Shown piece after piece: positions 1 to 9,914 of a stretch of 64,000 nucleotides of DNA (position 1 is the stretch's first letter; each line of letters starts with the position of its first letter). The notes beneath the pieces are model-generated. The model was not told the DNA's origin, did no database searches, and saw only the letters and a program-made list of their open reading frames with translations. The stretch covers positions 14,742,001 to 14,806,000 of the forward strand of contig JAILWY010000013.1 of the NCBI GenBank assembly GCA_022113835.1, read 5' to 3'. The stretch is from Atopsyche davidsoni. Lineage: Eukaryota; Arthropoda; Insecta; Trichoptera; Hydrobiosidae. The translations under genes and the position numbers were made by a program.

Positions 1-1320
1 TGGTAAAATTTTCTTCTGTGTTCTTTGAGCATAACTTCTCCAAAACATAACATAAAAGTTCGTTAATATTAAATAATTTTATTTCTTAAACCTACAATGA
101 AAATCAATTTATAATTAATCAATTCAAACTGCTCGCTTTATTGACTTTAAATATTACTTGTGCACTGCAAAACGATAACTTATAATTTTCTATTTATGCT
201 ACATTCACAGTTTAAAATGATGTGAATACAAAGTATACAATTTAATGCATTAAAATATGAGGGATTTAAAAGCAGGAACACAGAAAATTTTCCACGCAAA
301 ATAACAATTTTAATAAAGAGAACATAAAAAGGCTGTGTGTCACGGGGGGGTGTATTTCAGGATTATATTTTCTTTCAAACACTTTGCATTAAAGTCTCTT
401 GTAAGGAGTGGAAAAGGAAGTTAAAAATCCAAATATTAAGTGACATCTTGAGCGCAGGATGTGTCCTGCATAAATATTTATGAAGCGGATTTTCCTCGAG
501 AATATGCACTTTTCAAGCGGGGATGAACCGACTTCCCCCGGGAGCCTTCCCCGTTGGCTTCAGCGAGCTACCCCTTCCTTGTCCTTATCGTACACTTTGT
601 TTTAGTTTTACTTTAGTAATTTGTATGCTATTATACATATTACAGGTAAAGTAAATCAAACGTAAAATTTTATGAAGCAACTCAAGCAACAAACTTATCT
701 AACTAATAAACTTACAACAAATCGACATTATATAAATGTTGTATTTTTTTCTTCTTATTACGATATTCTTCTCGAAAATGAAATATTTGTTCAATACAAA
801 ACAAAATATTGCTTAAAAAGCGTATTCTCTTAAAAATCTATTTAGTGTTCTCAGAATTGACGTAATTCTAAGCTGGAGCAAAGTTGTAGTATGTTCTAAC
901 GTAAGAAAGTTAGTTTATTTTTACTTTTAATTTTTCAGTTTTTTACATTTGCTTACTTCCGCAAAGCATTTTTTTAATTGTTACATTGCACATTACTGGT
1001 TTTACATTAAAAGAAAAACACATTTCCGCTGCTTGAAGACACTGGAGTACCAGCCGCGCGTTTTTGTTTCGATTCTAGTAATTAACTACTGTAGACTGCA
1101 AGGAAGCACAGCCTTTACAGTATTAAGTAACAACTGTAATCATTATCTTCCTGTAATGCTAGAAGCCGTTCTGGGAACTCCCGATGGGGCAATTCAGATA
1201 ATTTCTTTACATCCGAGGGAAACATTCCAGAAACACGTCCATTCTGGTGAAATTGATGCACTTAACAGCACTCTTCGAATGCAGCCTTAAGTGTACATTA
1301 ATTGATTAACTATGATAATA
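1..1320. other. Unique AT-rich sequence with one GC-richer island
   Basis: No recognisable gene. A GC-richer patch at about 435-600 contains a symmetrical TAAATATTTA core and C-rich blocks, and stands out from the AT-rich flanks like a conserved non-coding element. The open frame at 949-1290 is not recognisable and has no supporting signals. Its 3' half (1145-1280) is less AT-rich than the surroundings. Confidence 0.4.
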
Positions 1321-1452
1321 CAAACGAGAGAGTCTTGCACAGAATGCGCAAAAAACTCCTGACGTTGGTTAAGAAGCGGAAAGTCTTCTATTTTGGAAGA
1401 ATCGTAGGAAAAAAGGGGCATTGGGTCACCAAGAAGAAGCAAATAAAAGTGT
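1321..1452 (+). pseudogene. LINE family A: C-terminal reverse-transcriptase fragment
   Basis: The frame from 1323 reads NERVLHRMRK, then a K/R-rich block and FYFGRIVG, ending at a stop at 1450-1452. This matches the end of the RT ORF of insect endonuclease/RT LINEs (usual pattern VTNERVLxRM...KxRKxxYxGHIxR). The same stretch recurs at 6840-6900 and 10220-10290 in this window. The 5' part is missing, so it is a dead 5'-truncated fragment. The clade (RTE, CR1 or L2-like) cannot be fixed from so short a piece. Confidence 0.6.
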
Positions 1453-2373
1453 AAAGCACTTTAAAAATAAATAATTAAAGTATTGGGATTAAGCAAATAA
1501 CAAACGATAAATGTTAAGTATTTTCAAATTTCCGTGCAAAATATTTCTGTAGTGTCATTTGCTTTCTTTTCCTCTTTGATAATAAAATTAAGTTATTATT
1601 CTGAGCGGCATTTGCAATTCGACGTCCCGCATATCAAAAAGTGAGTTTGGTCTTCTATGAATGATACCAAACCGGTTTCAGTTTAACTCAAACTCGAGCC
1701 TTATTTTTGTACAGCATATTTTGTAAACTGTCTCCTCACACAAGGCACGACGCGTGCGTAAAAATGACTAATTATTTCGTGGCAGATACAAAATAGAACT
1801 GTCAGAGTCGCATGTCAGGAACGGATTCTTCCATGCTCTCCTTCTTCATAAATAATCGAAGGTGTTTCCACATCCACCAGCTGGTTTTTTTTTTTTTTTT
1901 TGTACTCACAAGCAGCGCACACGAGTAGCCTGTTATTCATCTTCTGTAAAAAGAAAAATGAAGCGATAAAAGTCGCATATAACTCTTTATATGACACACG
2001 CGGTTTAGGTTTGGGGATCGAAGTGACACGTCTTAGGTCACAATTTTATAAATCGCACGACAACAGTAATACGCACAGCGATAACAGTTACGTATTGATT
2101 AATTGCTTTTGTTGTAAAGATTCTTTGACCCAAATGTTTTTTTTTTTTATGTTTGAAAATATAATGAGATCATTGATTTCATCATTTCTACTCAGGCTAT
2201 TTTAAAGACACAAAGCCAATGACGTTATTTTTTGGGTGGGTGACACGTGTGCACAGATTTTCTTTGTCCTGTCACTATAATTCAGCGTTTTATTACTCTT
2301 GTTTGTCTCTGAAAGCGTGCGTTCATCTGGGGCTGGAGGTTGGTTTTTTTTCCGATCTCCGATCATGTGGTAA
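1453..2373. other. Unique AT-rich sequence
   Basis: No gene or repeat recognised. It contains a 17-bp T tract at 1885-1901 that makes the local ORFs look longer than they deserve. Confidence 0.4.
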
Positions 2374-2455
2374 CGGCAGCTATTGAGCCGTTTCATGGTG
2401 CGATTGTTAGTCGATCGCAGGGTTCTGAGTTCGAACCCTCAAACCCAGGTGCAGT
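2374..2455 (+). repeat. tRNA-like SINE head (weak)
   Basis: A B-box-like GAGTTCGAACCCTC lies at 2427-2440, preceded by a D-arm-like stretch at 2396-2412. The cloverleaf is not clean, because the B-box region pairs better as a GGGTTC/GAACCC hairpin. This suggests a decayed tRNA-derived SINE head rather than a tRNA gene. Confidence 0.3.
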
Positions 2456-2828
2456 AGTAATTCTTCAAACAAACCTCTCTTTTACATTACACTTTTATAC
2501 AGTATGGGAAATGCCGGAGATGTATGCAACCGCTTACTGTACATTTTTATTTACGCTTTCCTATTGTTACAAAACATTATAGTTTATTTGATTATGCAAA
2601 CTTGAATGTCTGCCGCTGTAGAATAAAATTAAAATAATATGGGTAAAAGTAAACAGTATTCTAGTCGCCATTTTTACAGTAAAGTTTTAAAAGGCTGCCA
2701 AGCTTTCATTATTTTTGAAATATTGTTCAATAATAAAGACACGTTGTTCTATAATTCAAATTCACTGTCAGCAGTCAAATTGTTTTTTTTTTTTAAGTGT
2801 TCCCAAAACTTTTTAAAACATGCGTTAA

Positions 2829-2843
2829 TTTTGGGACACCCTA
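2829..2843. mobile_element. Solitary mariner-type terminal repeat
   Basis: TTTTGGGACACCCTA resembles the terminal repeat of the mariner-like element at 40688-41213 (TTTGGACACCC). No matching opposite end was found nearby, so this may be an orphan terminus. Confidence 0.3.
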
Positions 2844-3049
2844 TATATGCAGTGCATGTTTAAACATCAAATACGAGTAGTCGGGTGGGAATTGCGGGCG
2901 CTTTTGCCTTTCACGACACATCGATTAAAGAAAAAATAGAGATTACTATTTTTGTTTGTAGTTGCTTTTAAGTATGTCTATTTTTTGGATTGAACGTCAA
3001 TCAGATGCGTATTTATTACCCATTACGGGTTTATTATATTATTACTAAA

Positions 3050-3230
3050 CACATTAGTTTACACCTAGAAGATGATTTAAAAAAATTCTTAGAAAAATAT
3101 CATCGTGTTAGTACAAATGTTAGTACACCGGCCATGTAAGCCAGGGGATGTGGGTTCAAATCCCACACAAATCACGCTGATATTTTTCTGAGAATTTCTT
3201 TAAATCATCTTCTATGTGTAAACTAATGTG
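3050..3230. repeat. Foldback element centred on a tRNA-like sequence
   Basis: Arms 3050-3107 and 3173-3230 are inverted complements over 58 bp with 54 matches and no gaps. The 65-bp spacer holds a tRNA-like core. The right arm also resembles the sequence following the other copy of this tRNA head (7145-7165), so the arm looks like the SINE body and the left arm like an inverted duplicate of it. Confidence 0.75.
3108..3172 (+). repeat. tRNA-Thr-like SINE head, 5' part degenerate
   Basis: It shares CCGGCCATGTAAGC and the T-arm GTGGG-TTCAAAT-CCCAC with the better copy at 7072-7144. The D-arm half is replaced by a GTTAGTAC direct repeat (3106-3113 and 3119-3126), so no functional tRNA can form. 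Confidence 0.55.
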
Positions 3231-3389
3231 CCTAATCATATTAGTGCGTTGCTTTCAAGGTCATATTCCAGCTTAGGGGAGCCCTTGAAAGTCGAGAGCG
3301 CTCGAGCCATTCGTCTATTCACAGTTGTTGCGTTAGCTTTTATAAGTTATTCAAGAATTCCGGGCATGTCGAAATCGGTTTATTATTTT

Positions 3390-3665
3390 TGCATCAGATG
3401 CTTCGCGTCGGGGGGCCGCGTTGCGTCACCGGGCCGGGGCCCCCGGGCGGCCGCGGCCCGGTCCCCCGTTTCACTTTTGCCGGCACTCTTTCCTTCTCTC
3501 GGGGCCGGCGGCTCGCGGGGAATGCCGCCCGGCGAGGGGAGAGAGGGGGGGGCTCCTCGAGGTGGGAGGGGAGGGGGGTCCTCGAGGGGGGGGGTTAGGT
3601 GAGGTTAGGTGGGGTAGGGGGGGGGGGCTCCTCACCGGCTCGCCGATAATGAGCCCCGCTCGCGC
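3390..3665. other. GC-rich, G-run-rich island
   Basis: A sharply GC-rich patch in AT-rich DNA. It is dense in CpG from about 3405 to 3540, followed by plus-strand runs of G up to 3630 with strong G-quadruplex potential. Overlapping open frames on both strands come from this composition. No conserved protein is recognised. Confidence 0.45.
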
Positions 3666-3831
3666 TCCCATCATTATAATTCTTTTATAATGCTATCCGA
3701 CGCGATAGCATCTTGTGAATTTATCATTAGCGTTATTCTTTTTACGATCGAAAATTTTTAACTCTGCTTCGAGTCTAATTAAGCCGCGTTAGATTAAAAA
3801 CGTTTCGGATTTGTTAAACACTCTACATATA

Positions 3832-4165
3832 CAGTGATACCCCGCTTTACGCGAGGGATACGTTCCGGAAAAAACATACATACATAGTCAATACGAATAC
3901 GAATTAATTCTGAGAACACTTTATGCAGTATTACATGTTATTTTTAGTGAAAAATACATCTATTTTCTTTTGGGTAGCGTTTCTTTTACGTTCATAGCAC
4001 CCAACGCTGTATTTAATTGTTAAGAGAAGTCAATGACTACATTATGTTCATACACATTCTTAAAATAAGAAATTCGCGTAATGCGAGGCATTTTAACGCG
4101 AAGTTTGAAATTCGCGTTAAAGTGAAACCGCGTACAACGGGGTCGCGTAAAAGGGGATATTACTG
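3832..4165. mobile_element. Tigger/pogo-like MITE, copy 1 (family P1)
   Basis: It begins CAGTGATACCCCGCTTTACG and ends with the inverted counterpart ...GGGGATATTACTG. Both ends abut TA dinucleotides (3830-3831, 4166-4167), as expected for Tc1/mariner/pogo insertion. At 334 bp with no transposase ORF, it is a non-autonomous element. A 3'-truncated sister copy lies at 17597-17855. Confidence 0.75.
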
Positions 4166-4167
4166 TA

Positions 4168-5167
4168 CTATATAATGGACGATAGGCTAAGAGAATACGA
4201 ACAATTGTTTTGTGGGTAGCTTTGCCTTTCATGCACTAAGGCGAAAGTAGTTTCCTAACCAATTGGATGTAACTATTGTTGTTTAGTCGATAATGATTCT
4301 TGCTAGCACTCTCATCGTTATATTATAATTAATCATTAGCGTTATTTTTATTTATATTTAAACACATTTTTTTAGTAGTGTTTTATAATTAGGTCTAAAT
4401 GTGGAAAAGTATTTCCCAAATGCAAGCCTTCGGATACAAAAAAAAACCGAGGGCCGTCATTTTGATCAAAAGAAAACCTTACATCAAAGTGATCTCAGCT
4501 CTCTTTCATAATCAAAAGCGAGTCGCTCTCTTCATTATGCGCCGCGCCCCTCGCGAGATAAATTATTATCATAAAAATAAATGCACCACCCCCATGGATT
4601 ATTCTAAATCTTAACTCATTCACGAAAACGGATTACCCCCCGCGCTCTCCCCTGCAGGTCTCCTCGTGCACGGCGAATTTGAAAACCCCCTCAAAAGGGG
4701 CGTTGGGGATAGAGCCCGGCGCCACGATATCAGAAAAATCAATGATTCAGGATTTTTATGATAATATTTTCGTTTTGGAGTGGATTATTGAGATTATCTA
4801 ATATCGTTTTTTTGTGCTGTCTTACAGAATTATACTCTTAGCGCTTATTACGGCCGCTAACTCAAATACGATTGAGCATTTCTGAAATAAATCTAAAATA
4901 TTTTTGGACATTTCAACGCATCGACGTTTGAGCAAACAAATAATTGCTTTTTAAAGATAAACGAGGGGGAGATATTCGGGATTCGGATATTCTGAATAAA
5001 AACATGTGCCAGAGGGTAAGAGCAACAAAAGCAAACGCATTGAATCTAACTCATACTGATTTCTCTTTCTTATTTATTTATAGTAAATTTGTACTGAAGA
5101 TGATATGTAATGTACCCACCTAATCACCCTAATATATTTTGTTTAGTATTTTCTATTGTAATCATTT
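4168..5167. other. Unique sequence with a GC-richer island at 4400-4740
   Basis: No gene recognised. The 4400-4740 part carries CG-rich blocks (GCGCCGCGCCCCTCGCGAG near 4540) and short C runs, and resembles the other conserved-looking islands in the window. The remainder is plain AT-rich DNA. Confidence 0.35.
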
Positions 5168-5350
5168 AGTTGAAAGTCTTTGTTATGTATACTTACAGTT
5201 ATAACGGACTAAATGTCCATGATTATATCTATTATTAAGTTAACACATACATCTCAAACTTCAATAACATGTTTGTGCATTTATCTGCTTATGTAAACTT
5301 GCACTCTTGCTGGACTACGTCCATTATAATTTATATATAAGAATGTATCA
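5168..5350 (+). repeat. Interspersed repeat, possible decayed LTR (copy 1)
   Basis: Blocks are shared in the same order with 29061-29290: TTAGTTGAAAGTCTTTGTT, AAGTTAACACA, TTCAATAACATG/TTTTTGTGCATTTAT and GTCCATT. A TATATATAAG box and a downstream AATAAAG are compatible with an LTR, but no internal retroviral region or primer-binding site is visible. Confidence 0.4.
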
Positions 5351-5365
5351 TTCATGGGTTCAATC

Positions 5366-5595
5366 GAATAAAGGGTTTTTCCCACTCATTTTCCCTGCCT
5401 AGCACAATATCACAACCACAGTAAATCATATACCCTACCACCTAAGTCACACATTGAAAGCCCCGAAACCTGCGCTCAGGACGGGGATAGCCAAACACTC
5501 CACCAAAACATTAGTTATAAGATCTATTGTAAATCTATTGTAGTATGTACACTTAATGAAAAAAAAAAAAAAAAAGAATTTTGAAATTTTTTTTT
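5366..5595 (+). mobile_element. Retroposed insert with 15-bp target-site duplication
   Basis: The insert is flanked by perfect direct copies of TTCATGGGTTCAATC (5351-5365 and 5596-5610). It ends in a long A tract (about 5560-5576) followed by an A/T-rich tail just before the second copy. Poly(A) plus a 15-bp duplication is the signature of LINE-mediated retroposition. The 230-bp body matches no family I recognise and could be a SINE, a truncated LINE tail or a processed transcript. Confidence 0.6.
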
Positions 5596-5819
5596 TTCAT
5601 GGGTTCAATCATAACTAGTCTGACCGTCGACGACACACTGTCGGTGTAATAAATTTCATAATATAAAATGTATTAAAAGTGTTTTTCTTTACGTTCACCT
5701 AAATGATATTTTGAGCACATAACAGATATTTTATTTTTGAATGAAGAGGATGATAATTATTTTTATCCAATATTCTATATAGCCATATTAACGGTCATAT
5801 ATCTTAGCTAAGATATTTT

Positions 5820-6030
5820 TTGTATAGATAAAGTTTCCCAAGCTGGCGCTATGTCATTGCCCCTTCCAGCGCCGGTGTGCGGCACATGCACGGCCCCGCT
5901 AGCGCTTACCGCAGAGGCTGCGGGGCCGGCGGTCCAGCGTGACGCGCCAGCGTGACGTGCTCTGACGTCACACTGCGCCGGCCGTGACGTCACGGTGGGC
6001 GTGGCTTGCACTGGCACACTTACCCCATTG
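5820..6030. promoter_or_regulatory. GC-rich island with two perfect CRE sites
   Basis: The palindrome TGACGTCA occurs at 5963-5970 and 5985-5992, the second followed by GGGCGTGGCTT. The same CRE plus GGGCGTGGC arrangement recurs at 7504-7525, so this may be a repeat-borne or genuine regulatory module. No adjacent gene is visible. Confidence 0.4.
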
Positions 6031-6044
6031 TCAACATTTATAAC

Positions 6045-6065
6045 ATATATATATATATATATATA
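6045..6065. repeat. (AT)n microsatellite
   Basis: About ten uninterrupted AT units lie immediately 5' of the LINE family A fragment, and may have grown at the truncation junction. Confidence 0.9.
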
Positions 6066-6261
6066 AGTTATATAAGTATTTGGGCAGCTGTTTGAATGAG
6101 AATAGGTATCATGATCAGGAAATTAAAGTGAGGATTGAGACAGCACGCAGTACGTTTAGTAATTTGATGAAGGTACTATGCCCAAGAGATATAACCCTGA
6201 AATCACGATGGAGATATACCAAATGTTATGTCGTCTCAGCTCTCATTTATGGAGTCGAACC
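6066..6261 (+). pseudogene. LINE family A RT fragment, 5' piece of an interrupted copy
   Basis: The frame reads YLGSCLNENRYHDQEIK, then RIETARSTF and KCYVVSALIYGVE. These are typical of the C-terminal part of insect LINE reverse transcriptases (YLGS...N....EI..RI..AR..F.....L and S.L.YG.E). The reading continues after a 527-bp foreign insertion at 6798. Upstream RT motifs including the catalytic YADD box are absent. It is a 5'-truncated, dead copy. Confidence 0.75.
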
Positions 6262-6788
6262 TTTTTTTTTTTTTAAATTTATAGGTTTGGTACCTTGCTT
6301 GTTATGTACAAGGTTTGTCATCACGATTTGGGGAAACTTTCCAAACCAGTCAAACGAAATTGTGCTATATATGGGAGTGACTGAAGCTACCCTTCAAGAA
6401 GCCATCCAATGACTTCATCAACTGTGGGTGTCTCGCCACTGACTTCAGGCCCTCCTGTCGGCATTGGCTCTCCAGTTGGTGTCTCTGAAGGCCAAAAATG
6501 GGGCACGAACCCACAAGGTGGATCACTGTTTGTGGAGTAATATCATCACAAGGGCATGTGTCGTCGCTCGTCAAATGGAACCTGCGGAGATAACTTCTCA
6601 TCACTCCATGACCCGTTAGGAGCTGGGTTGATTCAAAGGTAATCCCGCAGGTAACAGAATCAAAGAACATCTTTGTTACGTTCCTTTGCGGAGAGCTTGT
6701 GTACCTTTCATTCCATGTGCCCATTGTAATTTTCCTCTGAAGATTTTTTGCGAAACTCAGAGGAAAGTCGAAAAATACATAATTTCGA
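6262..6788 (-). mobile_element. LINE family B 3' end inserted into LINE A
   Basis: Read on the minus strand, the frame from about 6750 down contains TQLLTGHGVMRSYLRRF, CPCDDITPQ and VIHLVGSCPIFG. This matches the C-terminal zone of Jockey/R1/LOA-type LINE ORF2 (T.LLTGHG....L.RF...CP.C......HVL..CP.F). The element ends in 13 T on the plus strand (6262-6274), which is its poly(A) tail. It is bounded by near-identical 9-bp duplications: agtcgaacc at 6253-6261 and agtcgaagc at 6789-6797. A second copy at 17856-18222 retains 30-odd bp missing here near the C terminus, so this copy is internally deleted and frameshifted. Confidence 0.75.
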
Positions 6789-6797
6789 AGTCGAAGC

Positions 6798-7030
6798 TTG
6801 ATCACTCAAGACAGACAGTAGAATCCTTAAGACACCGTGGGTTGACTGCGTCACAAACGAAAGAGTTTTGCATATAATGCGCAAAGTTGCGGTAGATCGG
6901 AAATGCAGCCGGATTGGTGAGACTGTCCCAGGATAGGGATATGTCTGAGGAAATGATCACCAACCTTCTATGAGGAGAGGCAACAGAATTAGAAGAAGTT
7001 AAATATATTATTGATTTTTGTAAAGACCGT
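6798..7030 (+). pseudogene. LINE family A, 3' piece of the interrupted copy
   Basis: It resumes the LINE A reading: RILKTPWVDCVTNERVLH-like coding at about 6814-6870, then the decayed tail with an EEMITNL-like coding end near 6940-6970, and a 3' tail ATTGATTTTTGTAAAGACCG (7011-7030). The same tail appears on the minus strand at 30136-30170. Confidence 0.7.
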
Positions 7031-7071
7031 CTCACAATATTTAATTGGCATAATAAGTACGTAGTACCAGT

Positions 7072-7144
7072 GATTCGTTGGTATAGTCGGTAATGCACCG
7101 GCCATGTAAGCTTGGGGATGTGGGTTCAAATCCCACACAAATCA
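7072..7144 (+). repeat. tRNA-Thr-like SINE head
   Basis: A near-complete cloverleaf can be drawn. The acceptor is GATTCGT/ACAAATC with one mismatch, the D stem is GTAT/ATGC, the anticodon loop is CATGTAA (anticodon TGT at 7105-7107), and the T arm is GTGGG-TTCAAAT-CCCAC. The residue 5' of the anticodon, normally U33, is A, and the anticodon stem is poorly paired. With a shared 3' body in two copies, this is a tRNA-derived SINE head rather than a working tRNA-Thr gene. Confidence 0.6.
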
Positions 7145-7319
7145 CGATGATATTTCTTTAATCTATTTTCATTACTTGAAAAAATGTACTCAATCATTAT
7201 CAAGAAGAAGTTAACATGACGTTTCGATAAAAAATTCGGTCGTTTTAAAAATCTTTGACGATGGTAGCAAACGTGAACAAACACGTCTGAAAACTTCATG
7301 TCGCGATCCTATGAATCCA

Positions 7320-7560
7320 AGTATATAATAAAATGTCAATAGTTCAGAGCACCCTGTATACTGGGCGCCCGGGGATGACGTCGGTCGGGGGCGTGTCGCA
7401 GCCTCTATTAGCCCGGGCCTATTCCTACATCTGTGAATGAATATTTAGAGCGATCTTGAATTACACATGTAGCGGCCTGATCCCGCCACGGCTATCCCGG
7501 CCGTGACGTCACACGAGGGCGTGGCTTTGGCTGCCCTACTTCCCTCACCGGAAGTTCTAT
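7320..7560. promoter_or_regulatory. GC-rich island with a CRE site
   Basis: It contains TGACGTCA at 7504-7511 followed by GAGGGCGTGGCTTT, closely matching the arrangement at 5985-6007. No gene start is evident nearby. Confidence 0.35.
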
Positions 7561-8364
7561 AATTAAATCCATATATATATATTTAGAAGGCTTTGGTTAA
7601 TATTAAAGCGGTTGTCTGCTTTTGTTTCGGGTCAAGTTGGACACTAAATTAACCCTGCCACAACCGAGTTCGCTCTACAATTGATATCGATTGAATCAGA
7701 AAAAAAACGCTCGTTAAGCATCATATATTTAAACGTGTTTTGTGTACTATCTCATGCTGATAAAAAAAACGTTGGCATTTACACCATTTATAGTAAGTTA
7801 CTTAATCATCGTAATCTGTTGAACATCTCTGCGAGCGGATGGGGAAAAAAAATTCGCAATAAAAACCACGGCACATTAAATCTCGAATAAACACGGCGGG
7901 GCAAAATAAAAGATGTCGTTTAATAATATAATTCGGGGCGGCCCGTAAATACGGGGATCAGCCGTGTAGTGCTCCTGCGTTTGAAAAATCTGGACGCGAA
8001 ATCGTAAAACTCCGCTTATAAGCCTGTATCGCCGCATAAAAGTTAATTTTGCAGAACTAACGCAGCCCCCGCCCCCTCCCCCGCCCCCTCCCCCACCCCC
8101 CGGCCCTGGGAGGCTCTCGGGGTGAGCCCCGCCTGAATTAAGTTCTACTCAACCTACGATCATTTATATGGGAATTATGTATTAACCATGTTTTTGTTGT
8201 TACTTTCGTGTAATAAGTTATCGGTTTTGGTGCTTTTTTTTTAAAAATATTTTTGACTGAAAGTTTTGGTGGAAATCCGATTTGTAATTTTTAATCAAAT
8301 AATTATTTTTTGTGTTTGACCGCTTTTATTGAGAGTGCATTTCAAACACACTGATAGAAAATGA
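7561..8364. other. AT-rich sequence with a C-run tract at 8065-8101
   Basis: Nothing coding is recognised. At 8065-8101 the plus strand holds repeated C4-C6 runs with a rough 12-bp period, so the minus strand has several G runs with strong G-quadruplex potential. Confidence 0.45.
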
Positions 8365-8592
8365 CTATTTACTTCATCAAGTTCTTCATCAAGGCATATA
8401 CTCATGCTGAATCTGTTTTTTAAGTGGAAAATAGTGTAGTGGTTCCTCGGGTCCCCTTTCACTGCAGTTTTATATTTCTGCTGCTCAACAGCATTATTAT
8501 AAATACCTTCTTTTCAAACTCTGGCGTTTAGATCGTACAAAAATAATATCAGGAGCCTCCCCACCTTGACGAGGTACTTCCAAAATTTGTAA
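8365..8592 (-). repeat. Family R repeat, copy 1
   Basis: It shares with seven other segments of this window the ordered blocks TCATGCTGAA, GGAAAATAGTGTAGTGG, AACAGCATTATTATAAAT, TGGCGTTTAGATCGTAC and CCTCCCCACCTTGACGAGG. The reverse complement of the family ends in an EMVANLL-like codon string also seen at the end of LINE A, so the family is probably a LINE 3' end in minus orientation here. Confidence 0.65.
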
Positions 8593-8632
8593 TTCTTATT
8601 CAAATAAATCACTTTGAATAATTTTTTTGTAT

Positions 8633-8930
8633 TTACTTCATCAAGTTCCTCAGAGGAGGTTGGCGACCATTTCACTGAGCATTTACTCATGCTGGACCAG
8701 TAGTGGGTCCAGGGAAAGTCTGCATATTGCTACTGCCCAATAGCATTATTATAAATCCCTTCCTTTCCTAACTCAGGCGTTTAGATCGTACAGAAACAAT
8801 ATCAGGAGCCTCCCCACCTTGACAAGGTACTTCCAGAGCACATCCCTCCACAATCATTCCAAGTTTACTACTTCATTACCGATCCTTTATACACGCTCAG
8901 GGTAAAGGAATGGCAGCCATTAATTAAATT
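8633..8930 (-). repeat. Family R repeat, copy 2
   Basis: It has the diagnostic GAGGAGGTTGGCGACCATTT at 8655-8674 plus the complete downstream blocks to ATTACCGATCCTTTATACACG and CAGCC. It is separated from copy 1 by about 40 bp, giving a head-to-tail pair, and lacks the GGAAAATAGTG block. Confidence 0.65.
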
Positions 8931-9029
8931 AATTTGAATTAAAATATATATATATTACGAAATATAAATATATGTGACGTAGCTATGCATCAAAAAACAC
9001 GGCAATAAATTTTTGCGGTCATCTCAAAA

Positions 9030-9310
9030 ATAGTTTTGATCCCGATATTTTTTTCCGATGCTTCTTTTTGCAACAAAAAAAGTCTTGGTGGAAGTCGTGA
9101 CGTGCGATCGCCATGTTTTCTAACACGGGCTGACTTTCACGGTGGCAGGGGTGGTGCTTGGGGGAGGGGGTGGGTCCCATCAATCTCTTTCAGGAACACT
9201 GCCCCCCCCCTACCCCCACCCATGATATCAAAAAATATTATTCGGCGATACTTACTGCCGCTTGCCAAGGAAACGGCCGCCATGTTTTCTGCTGAAATAT
9301 TTTTATATAT
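9030..9310. other. GC-richer island with paired G- and C-runs
   Basis: A G-rich block (9147-9176) and a C-rich block (9202-9221) face each other. GCCATGTTTTC occurs at about 9111 and 9281, containing GCCAT, the core bound by Pho/YY1 proteins. No protein is recognised. The short frames here are compositional. Confidence 0.3.
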
Positions 9311-9914
9311 TTTTTAAAGCTGATAATGCATTTATCACGTGAAATTATTAAAATTGACTTAATTATATTATGTTATGTAAATAATATTTTTTTTACTACT
9401 ACTTACCTAGAAAAAAATATTTACATAATTTTAAACAAACTCTTTTTGTATACACACAGTATAATTACTATCGATATATTTAATGTGAATACTCTGTTAA
9501 ACAATTTTATTTTATTTTCTACTGCATAGAATATATTCAATAATAAATCTAAAAGTTGTAGTGGTTGTAACCGTTTTATTTTCCCTCTGCATTGGCACAA
9601 GAGAATAACTTTTTAAATTAGTTTAATAGGCTAAGTTTGCTCAAAGCCGTACATATCCGGGATTGGGCGTACCGTTCAATTTCCTCTGGGGGCTCCCAAA
9701 TGACAAACTTTGGGAGCCGCTGTCTTCCGTAGTGCTTTCATGACGTATATACGTACTAAAGTTTCTTCGTTTGTAATGAGATGAGTGTGTACGTAGCCGC
9801 TAATATATATTCCATGCTTGCCAACATTTAAAATTACTTTAATTAAAGTCGCCCAGCCTTATTTACTGTCGCATTAATTATGCACACTAATATTTTCGTT
9901 TTCTTTTTTTATAG

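Noticed and set aside
949..1290. 113-codon ORF as a gene
   Set aside because: No recognised domain, half in AT-rich DNA, no splice or promoter evidence.
3590..3620. TTAGG telomere-like words (GGTTAGGTGAGGTTAGG)
   Set aside because: Only two or three non-tandem occurrences inside a G-rich patch. Not a telomeric array.
5168..5350. Intact LTR retrotransposon
   Set aside because: No gag/pol sequence, primer-binding site or paired LTR. Only a shared repeat can be supported.
7072..7144. Functional tRNA-Thr gene
   Set aside because: Anticodon stem poorly paired, residue 33 is A, acceptor has a mismatch, and a SINE-like body follows.
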